This document shows, piece after piece, positions 30,419 to 41,639 of a stretch of DNA of 64,000 bases; position 1 is the first letter of the stretch, and every line of letters starts with the position of its first letter. The translations under genes were made by a program, and so were the position numbers. The notes under the pieces are model-generated. The model made no database searches. It saw only the letters and a list, made by a program, of their open reading frames with translations, and was not told the DNA's origin. Source of the DNA: Psychrobacter immobilis (lineage in GTDB: Bacteria; Pseudomonadota; Gammaproteobacteria; Pseudomonadales; Moraxellaceae); the NCBI GenBank assembly GCA_904846265.1, contig CAJHAA010000009.1:1-64000 (forward strand), read 5' to 3'.

Positions 30419-31319
30419 AATGTGACCTGTAAGACAAAAGCAAAAAGAAAGCAAAAAAGGCGAGTGTTGATATCAAGCGTTGCTCAGTGAGATAAAAACA
30501 GCACGTATGAGGCAGATCGATAGCGCAAAATGGCAACATAGCATTATAGTTGGTTGCATCATCTCAATATCAAAACATAGCGTCGATAAGGTTAATCAAC
30601 CTATCCGCTAATCACGCTCATGACCATTAATATTTTGTGACAATTAATCAAGAGAGCCATCGTTAAAACAGCCGCTGATACTAGCATGCAATTAGGCGGG
30701 TTATTATAAAGCAAAAACCGTCACATTGGGGAGGAGTTCAAGGATCGGCACCTAGTAAAAAAGCGTTAATTTTTCGTGACTTATACTATATATGCTAGCG
30801 TCCACTCAAAAATGTGGATTTGGGCTTAATATAAGGTAACGTCCATATCATAATTCATGGTAAAAAAAACATGTTTCTTTTACCTATAAAGTGACCGTTC
30901 AATACAGTTAAAAACTAGCTTTTAGACACTGATATGCGTATAGTACGTAAATAATTTATGCCAGTTGTCTCGTCATTGTTGACCACGTGTAATGAGCTAT
31001 TAAATCAATTAAATAAACTATCGAATATGATATTGATTTAATACGTTGATCTTACGTTGTTAGAAGATGCGTTAGGCGACCAGCCTTTCTCCGTTATATA
31101 TCGGAGTATCTATAGTTGGTCATGTCTGACATCGTCGTCAATAAGCTTGATAATTGGTTATTACCAGCACAGTATCTATATGAGTCATTGAGTTATTAAG
31201 ACCCAATGGCAGTTACTTTGTGTTTTCGTCTGCGTTATGCCAGTCGCCATTACCACTTTATAGTTTGTGAGTATGTGCGCTGCGCTTGACACTCGATTGG
31301 GTGAGGAGCACGTATTATC
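30419..31319. other. Long leader region between rep and nuoA
   Basis: About 900 bases without a supported gene. It must hold the rep promoter (minus) and the nuo promoter (plus). TATACT at 30782-30787 is a possible -10 with no clear -35. A small CTCCG/CGGAG hairpin lies near 31090-31107. The nuoA ribosome site GTGAGGAG is near 31301-31308. No ORF, tRNA or clear regulator site could be supported. Confidence 0.4.
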
Positions 31320-31943
31320 ATGTCTGCTTTTAATTGGTCAGCCATTGCTTTTATCTTAGCCGCCATTGGGCTAGTGGTCTTTATGCTGGTTGTGCCGCGT
31401 TTGCTTGGCGGTCGCTCTCAGGGCTCACAAAAAGAAGAAGTATTTGAAGCGGGTGTTGTCGGAGCTGGCAACGCCCGTATTCGTTTGTCTGCCAAATTCT
31501 ATTTGGTGGCAATCTTCTTCGTTATCTTTGATTTAGAAGCACTATATTTGTACGCTTATGCTGTTTCAGTACGTGAAGCAGGCTGGCTGGGCTTTGCCGC
31601 TGCCGCGATATTCATTACCATCTTGATTATAGGCTTGGTATACGAGCTCAGTCTGGGTGCGATGAATTGGGCACCATCGGACAAGCGCCGCAAGCAACCA
31701 CGTCTATATGCAGCTCCAGCAGGTTTTAATTTGGCAGATATTACGCAGTTTGATGGCGTCGATGAGCTGATGGTCGATCCAACTGGCAAGATACCAGCCC
31801 AGTCTTCAGGGCAGATTAATGTCTCGAACAATATCGAGACCAACCGTCGTCACTTGCAAAATATCGATCATATTAATACTACTGGTAATGTGACTTCCAT
31901 GGATTTTGCCACATCTGCGCAACAAGACACTGTCAAACGCTAA
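31320..31943 (+). CDS. nuoA: NADH-quinone oxidoreductase subunit A
   Basis: Membrane subunit of complex I near the quinone channel. Three helices (about 8-28, 60-82, 88-110) and the conserved acidic FDLEALYLY segment (D71, E73) are present. At 207 aa it is about 60 longer than the E. coli protein; the extra part is a polar, Asn/Thr/Gln-rich tail (about 135-207), predicted disordered. First gene of the nuoA-N operon, with GAGGAG upstream of the ATG. Confidence 0.95.
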   Translation: MSAFNWSAIAFILAAIGLVVFMLVVPRLLGGRSQGSQKEEVFEAGVVGAGNARIRLSAKFYLVAIFFVIFDLEALYLYAYAVSVREAGWLGFAAAAIFITILIIGLVYELSLGAMNWAPSDKRRKQPRLYAAPAGFNLADITQFDGVDELMVDPTGKIPAQSSGQINVSNNIETNRRHLQNIDHINTTGNVTSMDFATSAQQDTVKR

Positions 31944-32063
31944 TCGCTTTTGACGGTCTTGTGGCACGTTACTGTAAAATGGTCGCCTATTAATAATAGA
32001 AGTTAAGGCGATAGCGGAAGCAAGATGATTGCTGCGCTTCGCCTAATATAAAGGTTGTATGTT

Positions 32064-32732
32064 ATGAAATACACATTAACAAAAGCCAACCCTGATGCAG
32101 ATGTCTACCCTGCACAGACCAGTCAAACGGTCAATGATCCAATCGAAGACGAAGTGAATAAAAACGTCTTTATGGGTCGTCTCGAAGACCTCGTCCATTC
32201 AACAGCAAACTGGGGGCGCAAGCACTCACTTTGGCCATTTAACTTTGGTACCTCTTGCTGTTATGTCGAATATGCCACTACCTTAACCGCCGTTCATGAT
32301 TTGTCACGCTTTGGTGCCGAAGTTATTCGCGCGTCGCCCCGTCAGGCGGATGTCATGATCGTCGCTGGTACTTGTTTTGTCAAAATGGCACCGGTTATTC
32401 AGCGCCTTTATGAGCAAATGCTTGAGCCAAAATGGGTTATCTCGATGGGTGCCTGTGCCAACTCTGGCGGTATGTATGATATCTATTCGGTCGTGCAAGG
32501 CGTGGATAAAATTATCCCTGTTGATGTCTATGTGCCCGGTTGTCCGCCGCGTCCAGAAGCGTTGATCCAAGGCTTGATGTTGCTGCAAGAGTCGATTACT
32601 AAAGAGCGTCGCCCGCTAGGTATTCATGTCAATGATCAGGGTATCTATCAGCCACAAATGACGCCTGAGCGTGACCGTAAGCAAGCAGATCGTATCGCTG
32701 TGAAAAACTTGCGTAGCCCAGACAGTATTTAA
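32064..32732 (+). CDS. nuoB: NADH-quinone oxidoreductase subunit B
   Basis: Carries cluster N2, the last iron-sulfur centre before ubiquinone. The four ligands are at C65 and C66 ([10 protein letters not shown]), C131 (MGACANSGG) and C160 ([11 protein letters not shown]). Length is 222 aa, normal. A TTG nine bases upstream is in frame, but AAGG at 32051-32054 is spaced for this ATG. A 245-base gap with a tandem repeat array separates it from nuoCD. Confidence 0.96.
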   Translation: MKYTLTKANPDADVYPAQTSQTVNDPIEDEVNKNVFMGRLEDLVHSTANWGRKHSLWPFNFGTSCCYVEYATTLTAVHDLSRFGAEVIRASPRQADVMIVAGTCFVKMAPVIQRLYEQMLEPKWVISMGACANSGGMYDIYSVVQGVDKIIPVDVYVPGCPPRPEALIQGLMLLQESITKERRPLGIHVNDQGIYQPQMTPERDRKQADRIAVKNLRSPDSI

Positions 32733-32860
32733 TCAGCGAGCCTGTAGCCAAACTGCATGTGAGAAACAGCATTTAGGCATAAATTATTTGGCTATATCAT
32801 GTTCTAGTTTGGCTCAATCATACACAATCCGTAAAAGTGCTCAGTACGCATATATTCATC

Positions 32861-32960
32861 GTAGTTCGCTTATGTTTAGCGTAGTTCAGTTATGATTAAC
32901 ATGGTTCAGTTATGATTAATGTAGCTCGGTTAGGCTCAACATAGCTCAATGATGATTAAT
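32861..32960 (+). repeat. Five imperfect 20-bp tandem repeats before nuoCD
   Basis: Exactly 20-base units begin at 32861, 32881, 32901, 32921 and 32941. The clearest are GTAGTTCAGTTATGATTAAC and ATGGTTCAGTTATGATTAAT. The array ends at the nuoCD ribosome site (GAAGGAA) and lies inside the operon transcript. Confidence 0.9.
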
Positions 32961-32977
32961 GAAGGAATACATCATTC

Positions 32978-34753
32978 ATGGTCACGGTAGTCGAAAACAT
33001 AGATCCTAACATTAAGCCTGTTCCAGCGGTTATCACCGAGCTGGAGCAGAAGTATGCCGGTAAGTTTGTCGTGCAGCACACTGTGGATGAGATTCCAACG
33101 GTTTGGGTGGCACGTGCTGATTTGCTGGATATTCTTCTATACCTGCGTAAATTACCCCAGCCATACGTCATGCTATTTGACTTGTCAGCGATAGATGAGC
33201 GTCTGCGTCAACATCGCCAAGGGTTGCCTGACAGTGATTTTACGGTGTTTTATCACTTGATGTCGCTTGAGCGTAATAGTGACGTACGTATTAAAGTCGC
33301 GCTGAGTGAAGACGATGTCAATGTGCCGAGCGCTACGCAGATTTGGCCAAATGCCAACTGGTATGAGCGTGAAGTGTGGGACATGTTCGGTATTGTCTTT
33401 ACCGGTCATCCGCATTTGACCCGTATTTTATTACCAAAATACTGGGAAGGTCATCCGCTGCGTAAAGAGTATCATGCGCGCGCGACTGAATTTACTCCGT
33501 ATTTCTTGAATACCGCCAAGCAGCAATACGAGCAAGAAAACTTGCGTTTCGTTCCAGAAGAATGGGGCATGAAGCGTTCAGGTCGTGATGAAGACTTTAT
33601 GTTCTTGAACATCGGTCCTAACCATCCCTCTGCTCACGGTGCATTCCGTTTAGTACTACAGCTTGATGGTGAAGAAGTCGTCGATTGCATCCCTGATATC
33701 GGCTATCACCATCGCGGTGCAGAAAAAATGGCTGAGCGTCAAACGTGGCACTCATTTATTCCTTATACCGACCGTATCGATTATCTCGGTGGCGTGATGA
33801 ATGAGCTGCCGTACATCATGTCGGTTGAAAAGCTGGCTGGGATTACGATTCCACCGCGCGCTGAGACCATTCGCGTGATGATGAGCGAGTTTTTCCGTAT
33901 CACCAATAACTTACTGTTCGTTGGTACGTTTATTCAGGATGCGGGCGGCATGACCCCTGTATTCTATATGTTTACCGATCGCCAAAAAGCCTATGACGTC
34001 ATCGAAGCCGTGACTGGCTATCGTATGCATCCCGCTTGGTTCCGTATCGGCGGTACTGCTGCTGATCTACCACGTGGCTGGCAGCGTCTGGTTCGCGAAT
34101 TCTTGGATTGGATGCCAAAACGCTTGGACGAATATGTCAAAGCGGCATTGCAAAATAGCGTGCTCAAAGGTCGTACCCAAGGTGTTGCGCAGTATAATGC
34201 TAAGCAAGCACTTGCTTGGGGCGTGACGGGCGCTGGTCTGCGAGCGACAGGCGTTGACTTTGATTTGCGTAAAGCGCGTCCATACATGGGCTATGAAAAT
34301 TATGACTTTGAAGTGCCAGTCGGTTACAACGGTGATGCTTATGATCGCTGTATGGTAAAAGTCGAAGAGATGCGTCAGTCATTGCGTATCATTCGCCAGT
34401 GCATAGACAATATGCCACAAGGCCCTTATAAAGCCGATCATCCACTCGCTGTACCACCGCCAAAAGACCGTACCTTAAACGATATCGAGACCTTGATTAA
34501 TCACTTTATCTCAGTATCTTGGGGTCCTGTGATGCCAGCGGGCGAGTGTACGACGATTGTAGAAGCGACCAAAGGTTTGAACAGCTATTACATCACCTCA
34601 GATAAGGCAACGATGAGCTATCGTACCCGTATCCGTACACCGACATTTGCGCATTTGCAGCAGATGCCATCGGTGATTAATGGCTCGCTCGTATCAGATG
34701 CCATTATGTATTTGGCATCGATTGATATCGTGATGGCTGACTGTGATCGCTAA
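32978..34753 (+). CDS. nuoCD: NADH-quinone oxidoreductase subunit C/D fusion
   Basis: A 591-aa fusion of the 30-kDa NuoC and 49-kDa NuoD subunits, as in E. coli and relatives. The NuoC part (about 20-175) has [19 protein letters not shown]. The NuoD part (about 200-591) starts [15 protein letters not shown] and includes the quinone-site residues of that loop, GYHHRGAEK and the C-terminal [12 protein letters not shown]. It forms the quinone pocket with NuoB. The ribosome site is GAAGGAA. The last codons are tandemly repeated after the stop. Confidence 0.97.
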   Translation: MVTVVENIDPNIKPVPAVITELEQKYAGKFVVQHTVDEIPTVWVARADLLDILLYLRKLPQPYVMLFDLSAIDERLRQHRQGLPDSDFTVFYHLMSLERNSDVRIKVALSEDDVNVPSATQIWPNANWYEREVWDMFGIVFTGHPHLTRILLPKYWEGHPLRKEYHARATEFTPYFLNTAKQQYEQENLRFVPEEWGMKRSGRDEDFMFLNIGPNHPSAHGAFRLVLQLDGEEVVDCIPDIGYHHRGAEKMAERQTWHSFIPYTDRIDYLGGVMNELPYIMSVEKLAGITIPPRAETIRVMMSEFFRITNNLLFVGTFIQDAGGMTPVFYMFTDRQKAYDVIEAVTGYRMHPAWFRIGGTAADLPRGWQRLVREFLDWMPKRLDEYVKAALQNSVLKGRTQGVAQYNAKQALAWGVTGAGLRATGVDFDLRKARPYMGYENYDFEVPVGYNGDAYDRCMVKVEEMRQSLRIIRQCIDNMPQGPYKADHPLAVPPPKDRTLNDIETLINHFISVSWGPVMPAGECTTIVEATKGLNSYYITSDKATMSYRTRIRTPTFAHLQQMPSVINGSLVSDAIMYLASIDIVMADCDR

Positions 34754-34784
34754 TACTGTAATCGATAGTACTGTGATCGCTAGC
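34740..34784 (+). repeat. Tandem 15-bp repeats spanning the nuoCD stop
   Basis: ACTGTGATCGCTAAT (34740-34754), ACTGTAATCGATAGT (34755-34769) and ACTGTGATCGCTAGC (34770-34784) run without gaps. The first unit encodes the last residues and TAA stop of nuoCD. The next two are downstream copies. A weaker fourth unit may follow. Confidence 0.88.
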
Positions 34785-34955
34785 ACTTTAGTCTAATGCT
34801 TTGATCAGAAAATTATCGTTATTAAAGAAATACGTTTATCAATATATCATTGCCAAATGGCACACCAAAATGCTGATATCTTGCCATGTAGCGACACTCA
34901 TAAGACTGTCGTTATTAGCTGATAAAGCGTGATGAGTGAGGACAGATAGAAGACT

Positions 34956-35465
34956 ATGAAAATTGTTTCCGACAAAATGCCAAAAGTAGATGTGGCAAGC
35001 ATCCTCACTAGCGAGGAAATTGCGGCTATTCATGAGTTTATGCACCATTACCCACAAGCGCGTGCTGCTTCGCTCGATGCACTAAAAATTGTGCAAAAGC
35101 GCAACGGCTGGGTCGATGACGCACAAGTGAATGCCATTGCCAATATTTTAGACATTCCGATGTCAGATATGGACGGGGTTGCTACTTTCTTTAACCGTAT
35201 TTATCGTCAGCCTGTCGGTCGCCACGTCATCCTTATTTGTGATTCAGTGGCTTGCTTTTTGACAGGCTATGAGGCGCTATCGTCTGAAATTAGATCGCAG
35301 CTAGGTATTGAGTATGGTCAGACAACGGCTGATGGTCGTTTTACGCTATTGCCAATTTGCTGCTTAGGTAACTGTGACAAAGGCCCTGCTGTGTTGATTG
35401 ACGAAGACACCTATGGTCCAGTACAGCCCGAAGAAGTCACGCAATTATTGGAGCTATACGCATGA
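34956..35465 (+). CDS. nuoE: NADH-quinone oxidoreductase subunit E
   Basis: 24-kDa subunit of the NADH module carrying [2Fe-2S] cluster N1a. Ligands C95 and C100 (CDSVAC) and C136 and C140 (CLGNC) match the E. coli spacing. Length is 169 aa. ATG start after a GACAGATAGAAG stretch. Its stop overlaps the nuoF start (ATGA), showing translational coupling. Confidence 0.96.
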   Translation: MKIVSDKMPKVDVASILTSEEIAAIHEFMHHYPQARAASLDALKIVQKRNGWVDDAQVNAIANILDIPMSDMDGVATFFNRIYRQPVGRHVILICDSVACFLTGYEALSSEIRSQLGIEYGQTTADGRFTLLPICCLGNCDKGPAVLIDEDTYGPVQPEEVTQLLELYA

Positions 35466-36886
35466 GATTAACGCTTTCAGAGCAGATTGCTCAACGCAGC
35501 CAAGGCAAAGCGCCAAGCCAGCTCAATGAGCAGCGCATTCCAATTTATGGGGATAAAGCTACAGCGACTAGCGAAACCAAACCGTTAACATGGCGTTTAG
35601 CACATCATGATGCTGTGCTTGATTTAGCCACTTATGAATCTCTAAAAGGTTTTACTGGTTTAAAAGAAGCGTTATCTCAATCGCCTAAAGCAGTCGGTGA
35701 CATGATTAAAGCTGCTAACGTTAGAGGTCGCGGCGGTGCAGGTTTTAATGCTGGTTTGAAGTGGACATTTATGTCACCGCCCGATGGCTTGCCACGTTAT
35801 CTCATCTGTAATGCCGATGAGATGGAACCGGGCACGTTTAAAGATCGTCTATTGATGGAGCGTCTACCGTTTCAGCTGATTGAAGGTATGTTGATTACCG
35901 CTCATGCGATTGGTGCAACTGACGGGTATATCTTTATCCGTGGTGAATACATCTTAGCTGCCCAGCGTTTGGTCGCGGCTATTGAAGAATGCTTGGCCAA
36001 TAATCTAATGGGCAAGAACATTCTAGACTCAGACTTTAGCTTTAACTTGCACGTGCATACGGGCGCTGGACGTTATATTTGCGGTGAAGAAACCGCATTG
36101 ATTAATTGCTTAGAAGGTCGCCGTGCTAATCCACGTACCAAACCACCATTCCCACAAATTTCTGGTGCATGGGGTCGTCCAACCGTCGTCAATAACGTTG
36201 AAACCTTGTGTAACATGCCAGCCATCCTAAACCATGGTGTTGAATGGTATCAGTCATTATCTAACATCAAAGGCAAGAGCCAGACACCGGGTACCAAACT
36301 GTTTGGCTGCTCAGGTTTAGTCAATGACCCAGGTCTGTGGGAGTTACCGTTTGGTTATACGGCACGCGAAATCATTGAAGATTTAGCGGGTGGTATGATC
36401 GAAGGTAAAACCCTCAAAGCTTGGCTACCGGGCGGTGCCTCTACTGACTTTTTGACCACTGAGCATTTAGATGTGGTGGTGGATTTTGACACCATTCAAA
36501 AAGCAGGTAGCCGTATGGGTACTGGGCTAATTATGGTCGTGGATGAAGCACAAGATATGGTACCGCTCGTTCGTAATCTCGAGATTTTCTTCCAACGCGA
36601 ATCCTGTGGTTGGTGTACGCCATGCCGTGACGGTCTGCCTTGGGGTGTCAAATTGCTTACCGCTATAAATGATGGTGAAGGGCAAGTCGGCGATGTCGAA
36701 AAACTAGAAGGCCTTACGCGTGACTTATGGATTGGTAAAACTTTCTGTGCACATGCGCCGGGTGCGATGGAACCACTGATGAGTGCGATTAAATATTTCC
36801 GTCCAGAGTTTGATCAAAAAATCGCGCAGGCGGTTGGTGTCGATGTCATTGATGCGGCAGCCAATCAACAGCCAGAAGTGAAATAA
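35462..36886 (+). CDS. nuoF: NADH-quinone oxidoreductase subunit F
   Basis: 51-kDa subunit that binds NADH and FMN and carries cluster N3. Seen: GRGGAGFNAGLKW (NADH/FMN loop), YICGEETALI, and the [4Fe-4S] ligands C382, C385 and C388 in ESCGWCTPCRDG with a fourth Cys near residue 429 (TFCAHAPGA). The 474-aa length is slightly longer than usual because of the N-terminal 60 residues. It overlaps nuoE by four bases and precedes nuoG by 10. Confidence 0.97.
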   Translation: MRLTLSEQIAQRSQGKAPSQLNEQRIPIYGDKATATSETKPLTWRLAHHDAVLDLATYESLKGFTGLKEALSQSPKAVGDMIKAANVRGRGGAGFNAGLKWTFMSPPDGLPRYLICNADEMEPGTFKDRLLMERLPFQLIEGMLITAHAIGATDGYIFIRGEYILAAQRLVAAIEECLANNLMGKNILDSDFSFNLHVHTGAGRYICGEETALINCLEGRRANPRTKPPFPQISGAWGRPTVVNNVETLCNMPAILNHGVEWYQSLSNIKGKSQTPGTKLFGCSGLVNDPGLWELPFGYTAREIIEDLAGGMIEGKTLKAWLPGGASTDFLTTEHLDVVVDFDTIQKAGSRMGTGLIMVVDEAQDMVPLVRNLEIFFQRESCGWCTPCRDGLPWGVKLLTAINDGEGQVGDVEKLEGLTRDLWIGKTFCAHAPGAMEPLMSAIKYFRPEFDQKIAQAVGVDVIDAAANQQPEVK

Positions 36887-36896
36887 GGAGAGCGGC

Positions 36897-39800
36897 ATGG
36901 CAGTCATACATATTGATGGAACCACTGTCGAAGTAGATAGCGCAGATAACTTGCTACAAGCCTGCTTATCACTCGGCATTGATGTGCCGTATTTTTGTTA
37001 TCATCCAGCCCTTGGCTCAGTAGGCTCGTGCCGTCAGTGCGCGGTCAAGCAATTCCAAAACAAAGAAGATATGGAAGCAGGTCGCGGCCGTCTTGTGATG
37101 TCATGTATGGTCGCTCCGGGCGATGACATGTATATCTCTGTCACTGACGATGAAGCCAAAGCATTCCGCAAGTCGATGGTTGAGTTACTGATGACCAACC
37201 ATCCACATGACTGTCCAACTTGCGAAGAGGGCGGACATTGCCATTTGCAAGACATGACCTATATGTCAGGTCATAGCCGTCGTCGTTATCGCTTTACCAA
37301 ACGCACCCATCATAACCAAGAGCTTGGCCCATTCATCGCGCATGAGATGAACCGCTGTATCGCTTGCTATCGCTGTGTCCGTTTTTATAAAGACTATGCG
37401 GGCGGTGAAGATTTGGGTGTTTACGGCTCAAACAACCGCGTTTATTTTGGCCGTGACAAAGATGGTCAGTTCGAAAGCGAATTCTCAGGCAACTTAACGG
37501 AAGTATGCCCAACGGGTGTCTTTACCGATAAAACGCACTCTGAGCGTTATAACCGTAAATGGGACATGCAGTATGCGCCAAGCATCTGTCATGGTTGCTC
37601 AGCAGGTTGTAATATCTCACCGGGTGAGCGTTATGGTGAATTGCGCCGTATCGAAAACCGCTATAACGGTGAAGTAAACCGCTATTTCTTATGTGACCGT
37701 GGTCGCTTTGGTTACGGCTATGTCAATCGTGACGATCGTCCAACCCAAGCGCTTGAGCGTATCAACGATAAGCATGTCAAAATCAATATTGACTATGCAC
37801 TTGATGAAACCATCAAGCGTATCAAAGATAAAAAAGTCATTGGTATTGGCTCACCGCGCGCTAGTCTAGAGACTAACTTTGCGCTAAAAAACCTCGTTGG
37901 CTTTGATAAGTTTTCAACGGGTCTCAATCATCAGCAGCAAGCACTGGTCAATAAATGCATTGAAGTATTGAGTACTGATGGTATTTATAACCCAAGCATG
38001 ACTGATATCGAAAGCTATGATGCGGTATTAGTATTGGGTGAAGATATCACGCAAACCTCATCGCGTGTCGCGTTGTCAGTACGCCAAGCGGCAAAAAACG
38101 AAGGCCTAAAAATGGCAGCGGCGCTACAAACGCAGCCGTGGCTTGCAGAGCCTGTTAAACGTATTGCTCAAGATGCGTTAAGCCCAGTTTATGTCGTCGA
38201 TGTGGTGCAAACTAAGCTAGAAGACATCAGTAAAGTCAGTGTCGTAGCAACGCCTGAAGACATCACTAAACTTGGCTTTAAAGTGGCTGATGAAATTGCC
38301 AATTTCGCTGATGATTTAGCAGAAATCGCAGATCCACAAGCAGCTGAGCAAGATGTCAATATTGATACTAGTACTAATGCCAGTACTGAGACTGATGGTA
38401 TGCAAGCATTAGCGAAGCAAATCGCTTATGACTTGATTCAAGCGGATAAGCCATTGGTTATCTCGGGTAGCAGCTTGTCTTCTACGGCTTTGATTGAAGC
38501 AGCGGCGCAGATTACTCAAGCATTGACGCAAAAACGTTCAGCCATTAAAGCGACTGAACAGCAGCAAGTGGACACGTATAATGCTCAAGTCCGTGATGAG
38601 CAAGCGCAAATAGAAGATAAAGAGCTATCTGCTAAACCAAACAAACCTGAAACTGGTGTTGATACAGAAACGCAAGACAATGTAGAACGCGCTCCTGCTA
38701 AAAAACTTGAGCTGAAAGAAGTAAACAATAAATATCAGGCACAAGCAGGTATTTACCTAACGGTTACCGATGCCAATAGTATGGGTGTTTGCATGCTTGG
38801 CGGTCAGTCAGTCGAAGAATTGTTAGCGACTGATTTCGATGTGGTCATCGTCGCTGAAAATCAGCTGACTGATGCCATTGATGCCAGTAAGTTGACGCAG
38901 CTATTAGCCGATAAGACTGTCATTGCCTTAGATCACCAGCTGCTTGATTGGCATAAAGATGTCGATATCGTATTGCCAGCAGCAAGCTTTGCTGAAGCGG
39001 ATGGTACGCTGATATCGGCTGAAGGTCGTGCACAGCGCTTCTTCCAAGTTTACGACAACGAATACTATCATCCAATGAGCAGTATCAAAGAGGGCTGGCG
39101 CTGGTTGCATGCAGTGCATAGTAGCATCGAGGGTCGTGATGTCGATTGGACGCAACTGGATGACGTCATCAATGCACTAATTGCTACACATCCTAAGCTT
39201 GCTGGTATTAAAGGCGCTGCGCCTGATGCCGATTACCGTATGACGGGTCTTAAGATTGCACGTCAGCCGCGTCGCTATTCAGGTCGTACCGCTATGCGTG
39301 CACCGATATCTGTGCATGAGCCAATGCAGCCAAAAGATTTAGACACCGGTTTGACCTTTTCAATGGAAGGTTATAGTGGTAAAGAAACGCCAAGCTCGAT
39401 GATTCCTTTTGCCAATGCGGCAGGTTGGAACTCACCGCAAGCGTGGAACAAGTATCAAGACAAGGTCGGTGGTCATCTAAAAAATGGCGACCCAGGTGTG
39501 CGCATGTTCGATCAGCTAGCACGTTTAGAAACACGTCAATATGTTGCGCCGGAAGCGATGTCTGCGACGACGACGGATATGCAGCAAGGCCAAGCCAAAC
39601 TGGTGCCTATCTATAATATTTATGCCAGCTCTATGATGGCGTCACGTAGCCCAGTGGTTGCGGAGCAACTGCCTGTTGCTGCATGGCGTATCGGGATGGA
39701 TGATGCTAAGGACTGGAACATCGCTAATGGCGATTACTTAGCGATTGAGATTGATAAGCAACAAATCACCTTGCCAGTACAGATTGTCGGTTATTTAGCA

Positions 39801-39977
39801 GAAGGCTGTATCGGTTATCCAGTTGGGCAGGTGAGTATTATTCATCCATCAATGCCAGCGTCGGTTCGCAAAGTGGATGCACCAGTAACGATGATGGGTA
39901 GCATGGCTAACGATATGATGAACAATAACGATGCTGCGCAAATGAACACAGCACCGACCACCACACAGGAGGTGTAA
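36897..39977 (+). CDS. nuoG: NADH-quinone oxidoreductase subunit G, with acidic insert
   Basis: Electron-wire subunit. The N-terminal ferredoxin domain has cluster cysteines in [17 protein letters not shown]. Next are the His/Cys site [37 protein letters not shown], and a [15 protein letters not shown] set for cluster N7. A molybdopterin-oxidoreductase-like domain follows without an obvious cofactor role. At 1026 aa it is about 110 longer than E. coli NuoG. The excess includes a charged, Gln/Glu/Lys-rich stretch (about 540-625) inside that domain. The start has GGAGAGC before it. Confidence 0.96.
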   Translation: MAVIHIDGTTVEVDSADNLLQACLSLGIDVPYFCYHPALGSVGSCRQCAVKQFQNKEDMEAGRGRLVMSCMVAPGDDMYISVTDDEAKAFRKSMVELLMTNHPHDCPTCEEGGHCHLQDMTYMSGHSRRRYRFTKRTHHNQELGPFIAHEMNRCIACYRCVRFYKDYAGGEDLGVYGSNNRVYFGRDKDGQFESEFSGNLTEVCPTGVFTDKTHSERYNRKWDMQYAPSICHGCSAGCNISPGERYGELRRIENRYNGEVNRYFLCDRGRFGYGYVNRDDRPTQALERINDKHVKINIDYALDETIKRIKDKKVIGIGSPRASLETNFALKNLVGFDKFSTGLNHQQQALVNKCIEVLSTDGIYNPSMTDIESYDAVLVLGEDITQTSSRVALSVRQAAKNEGLKMAAALQTQPWLAEPVKRIAQDALSPVYVVDVVQTKLEDISKVSVVATPEDITKLGFKVADEIANFADDLAEIADPQAAEQDVNIDTSTNASTETDGMQALAKQIAYDLIQADKPLVISGSSLSSTALIEAAAQITQALTQKRSAIKATEQQQVDTYNAQVRDEQAQIEDKELSAKPNKPETGVDTETQDNVERAPAKKLELKEVNNKYQAQAGIYLTVTDANSMGVCMLGGQSVEELLATDFDVVIVAENQLTDAIDASKLTQLLADKTVIALDHQLLDWHKDVDIVLPAASFAEADGTLISAEGRAQRFFQVYDNEYYHPMSSIKEGWRWLHAVHSSIEGRDVDWTQLDDVINALIATHPKLAGIKGAAPDADYRMTGLKIARQPRRYSGRTAMRAPISVHEPMQPKDLDTGLTFSMEGYSGKETPSSMIPFANAAGWNSPQAWNKYQDKVGGHLKNGDPGVRMFDQLARLETRQYVAPEAMSATTTDMQQGQAKLVPIYNIYASSMMASRSPVVAEQLPVAAWRIGMDDAKDWNIANGDYLAIEIDKQQITLPVQIVGYLAEGCIGYPVGQVSIIHPSMPASVRKVDAPVTMMGSMANDMMNNNDAAQMNTAPTTTQEV

Positions 39978-39978
39978 T

Positions 39979-41022
39979 ATGCAAGTTACCCGTATTATCC
40001 CTGATGTGCCAAGCTTCTTGTCTGGTAGCATGAGCTTTGATGCTTGGTCCATTTTATTTATGGTCGGGCAATCACTGGTCATATTCTTGGTCGTGGTTAT
40101 GGTTGCCGCTATGATGATTGTCTATGAGCGCCGTATGCTAGCTTTGTGGCAGGATCGTTACGGTCCAAACCGCGTCGGGCCTTTTGGTTCGTTGCAGCTA
40201 GTCGCGGATATGCTCAAAATCTTCTTTAAAGAAGATTGGACGCCAAACTTTACCGATAAGTTTATGTTTACGTTGGCACCTGCGGTCGCGATGTTCACCG
40301 CATTGGCCTCATTTGCCATTATTCCTATCTCGCCAACGCTTGGCGTTGCTGACTGGGATATCGGTATTCTGTTCTTCTTTGCGATGGCAGGTATTGCCGT
40401 CTATGCAGTGATGTTCGGTGGCTGGGCGTCTGCCAATAAGTTCTCACTACTGGGTGGTTTGCGCTCTGCTGCACAAACGATCAGTTATGAAGTCTTCTTG
40501 GGCTTATCGTTGATGGGTGTGGTCGCATTGACAGGCTCATTTAACTTGCGTGCTATTGTTGAAGCGCAAATCGACGGCTGGTATATCATTCCGCAGTTTT
40601 TTGGCTTTTTGACATTTGTGGTAGCTGGCGTGGCAGTAACGCACAGACATCCATTTGATCAGCCAGAAGCAGAGCAAGAGCTGGCTGAAGGCTATCATGT
40701 CGAATATTCTGGCATGAAATTCGGTATGTTCTTCATCGGCGAGTATGTCAATGTTGTCTTAATTTCTGCATTGATGACTTGCTTGTTCTTTGGCGGTTGG
40801 CTCGCGCCTTTTAACTTAGATATTCCATTTATTCCACCAGCTTTTTGGTTCATGATTAAAACGCTGTTCTTTATGACCATGTTTATTTTGGCTCGAGGCT
40901 CACTCATGCGTCCGCGTTATGATCAAGTGATGAACTTTGGCTGGAAAGTTTGTCTGCCAGTAACGCTGATTAATCTGTTGGTTACTGCTGCGGTCATTTT
41001 GATCTTTTCCCCAACGTTGTAG
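39979..41022 (+). CDS. nuoH: NADH-quinone oxidoreductase subunit H
   Basis: Membrane subunit that with NuoB and NuoD forms the quinone channel. About eight helices. Conserved [19 protein letters not shown] and [24 protein letters not shown] loops are present. Length is 347 aa, near normal (325). AGGAGG at 39967-39972 overlaps the end of nuoG; the nuoG stop lies one base before this ATG. Short TAGCCATCA-like repeats follow its stop. Confidence 0.97.
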   Translation: MQVTRIIPDVPSFLSGSMSFDAWSILFMVGQSLVIFLVVVMVAAMMIVYERRMLALWQDRYGPNRVGPFGSLQLVADMLKIFFKEDWTPNFTDKFMFTLAPAVAMFTALASFAIIPISPTLGVADWDIGILFFFAMAGIAVYAVMFGGWASANKFSLLGGLRSAAQTISYEVFLGLSLMGVVALTGSFNLRAIVEAQIDGWYIIPQFFGFLTFVVAGVAVTHRHPFDQPEAEQELAEGYHVEYSGMKFGMFFIGEYVNVVLISALMTCLFFGGWLAPFNLDIPFIPPAFWFMIKTLFFMTMFILARGSLMRPRYDQVMNFGWKVCLPVTLINLLVTAAVILIFSPTL

Positions 41023-41052
41023 TCATTACTAGTAGCCATCACTAGCCATCAT
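41020..41052 (+). repeat. Short repeats at and after the nuoH stop
   Basis: TAGTCATTAC (41020-41029, starting with the stop codon) is followed after TAG by TAGCCATCAC (41033-41042) and TAGCCATCAT (41043-41052). It resembles the stop-region duplications after the OsmC-like gene and nuoCD but is less regular. Confidence 0.55.
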
Positions 41053-41090
41053 TGATGAACTAGGGTAAAGCTGATAAGGATAATAATCCC

Positions 41091-41639
41091 ATGTTTACTA
41101 CCATAAAAAAGACCGTCATTGGACTATTTACCATTGTCCGCAGCATGTGGATGGTCAATAGTCATGCGCTCAGACCGCGTGACACCATCCTTTATCCTGA
41201 GGTGCCGGTACCTGTGCCGCCGCGTTTTCGTGGACGTATTGTCCTAACGCGTGACCCTGATGGAGACGAGCGCTGTGTGGCTTGTAACTTGTGTGCGGTG
41301 GCATGCCCGGTAGGGTGTATCTCCTTACAAAAAGCGGAACGTGAAGACGGTCGTTGGTATCCAGAGTTTTTTCGAATTAACTTTTCGCGCTGTATTTTTT
41401 GTGGATTGTGTGAAGAGGCGTGTCCAACGACAGCCATTCAAATGACGCCTGACTTTGAGTTGGGTGAATATAAGCGCCAAGACTTGGTTTATGAAAAAGA
41501 GCATTTGCTCATTTCAGGGCCGGGTAAATATCCTGATTATAACTATTATCGTGTGACGGGTATGGCGGTAGCGGACAAACCAAAAGGCGCAGCACAAAAC
41601 GAAGCTGCACCGATTGATCTAAGGAGCTTGCTACCATGA
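41091..41639 (+). CDS. nuoI: NADH-quinone oxidoreductase subunit I
   Basis: Ferredoxin-like subunit with clusters N6a and N6b, passing electrons toward N2. Two complete 4Fe-4S motifs are seen: [15 protein letters not shown] and [16 protein letters not shown]. Length is 182 aa. An N-terminal amphipathic segment anchors it to the membrane arm. The ATG follows AAGGATAATA. Its stop overlaps the nuoJ start (ATGATG). Confidence 0.97.
   Translation: MFTTIKKTVIGLFTIVRSMWMVNSHALRPRDTILYPEVPVPVPPRFRGRIVLTRDPDGDERCVACNLCAVACPVGCISLQKAEREDGRWYPEFFRINFSRCIFCGLCEEACPTTAIQMTPDFELGEYKRQDLVYEKEHLLISGPGKYPDYNYYRVTGMAVADKPKGAAQNEAAPIDLRSLLP

Noticed and set aside
30419..30454. Upstream start for rep
   Set aside because: MSQLNPKQ at 30418 matches the Rep N-terminus; the 12 earlier codons do not.
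32861..32960. CRISPR array
   Set aside because: The 20-bp units are contiguous with no unique spacers and there are no cas genes.
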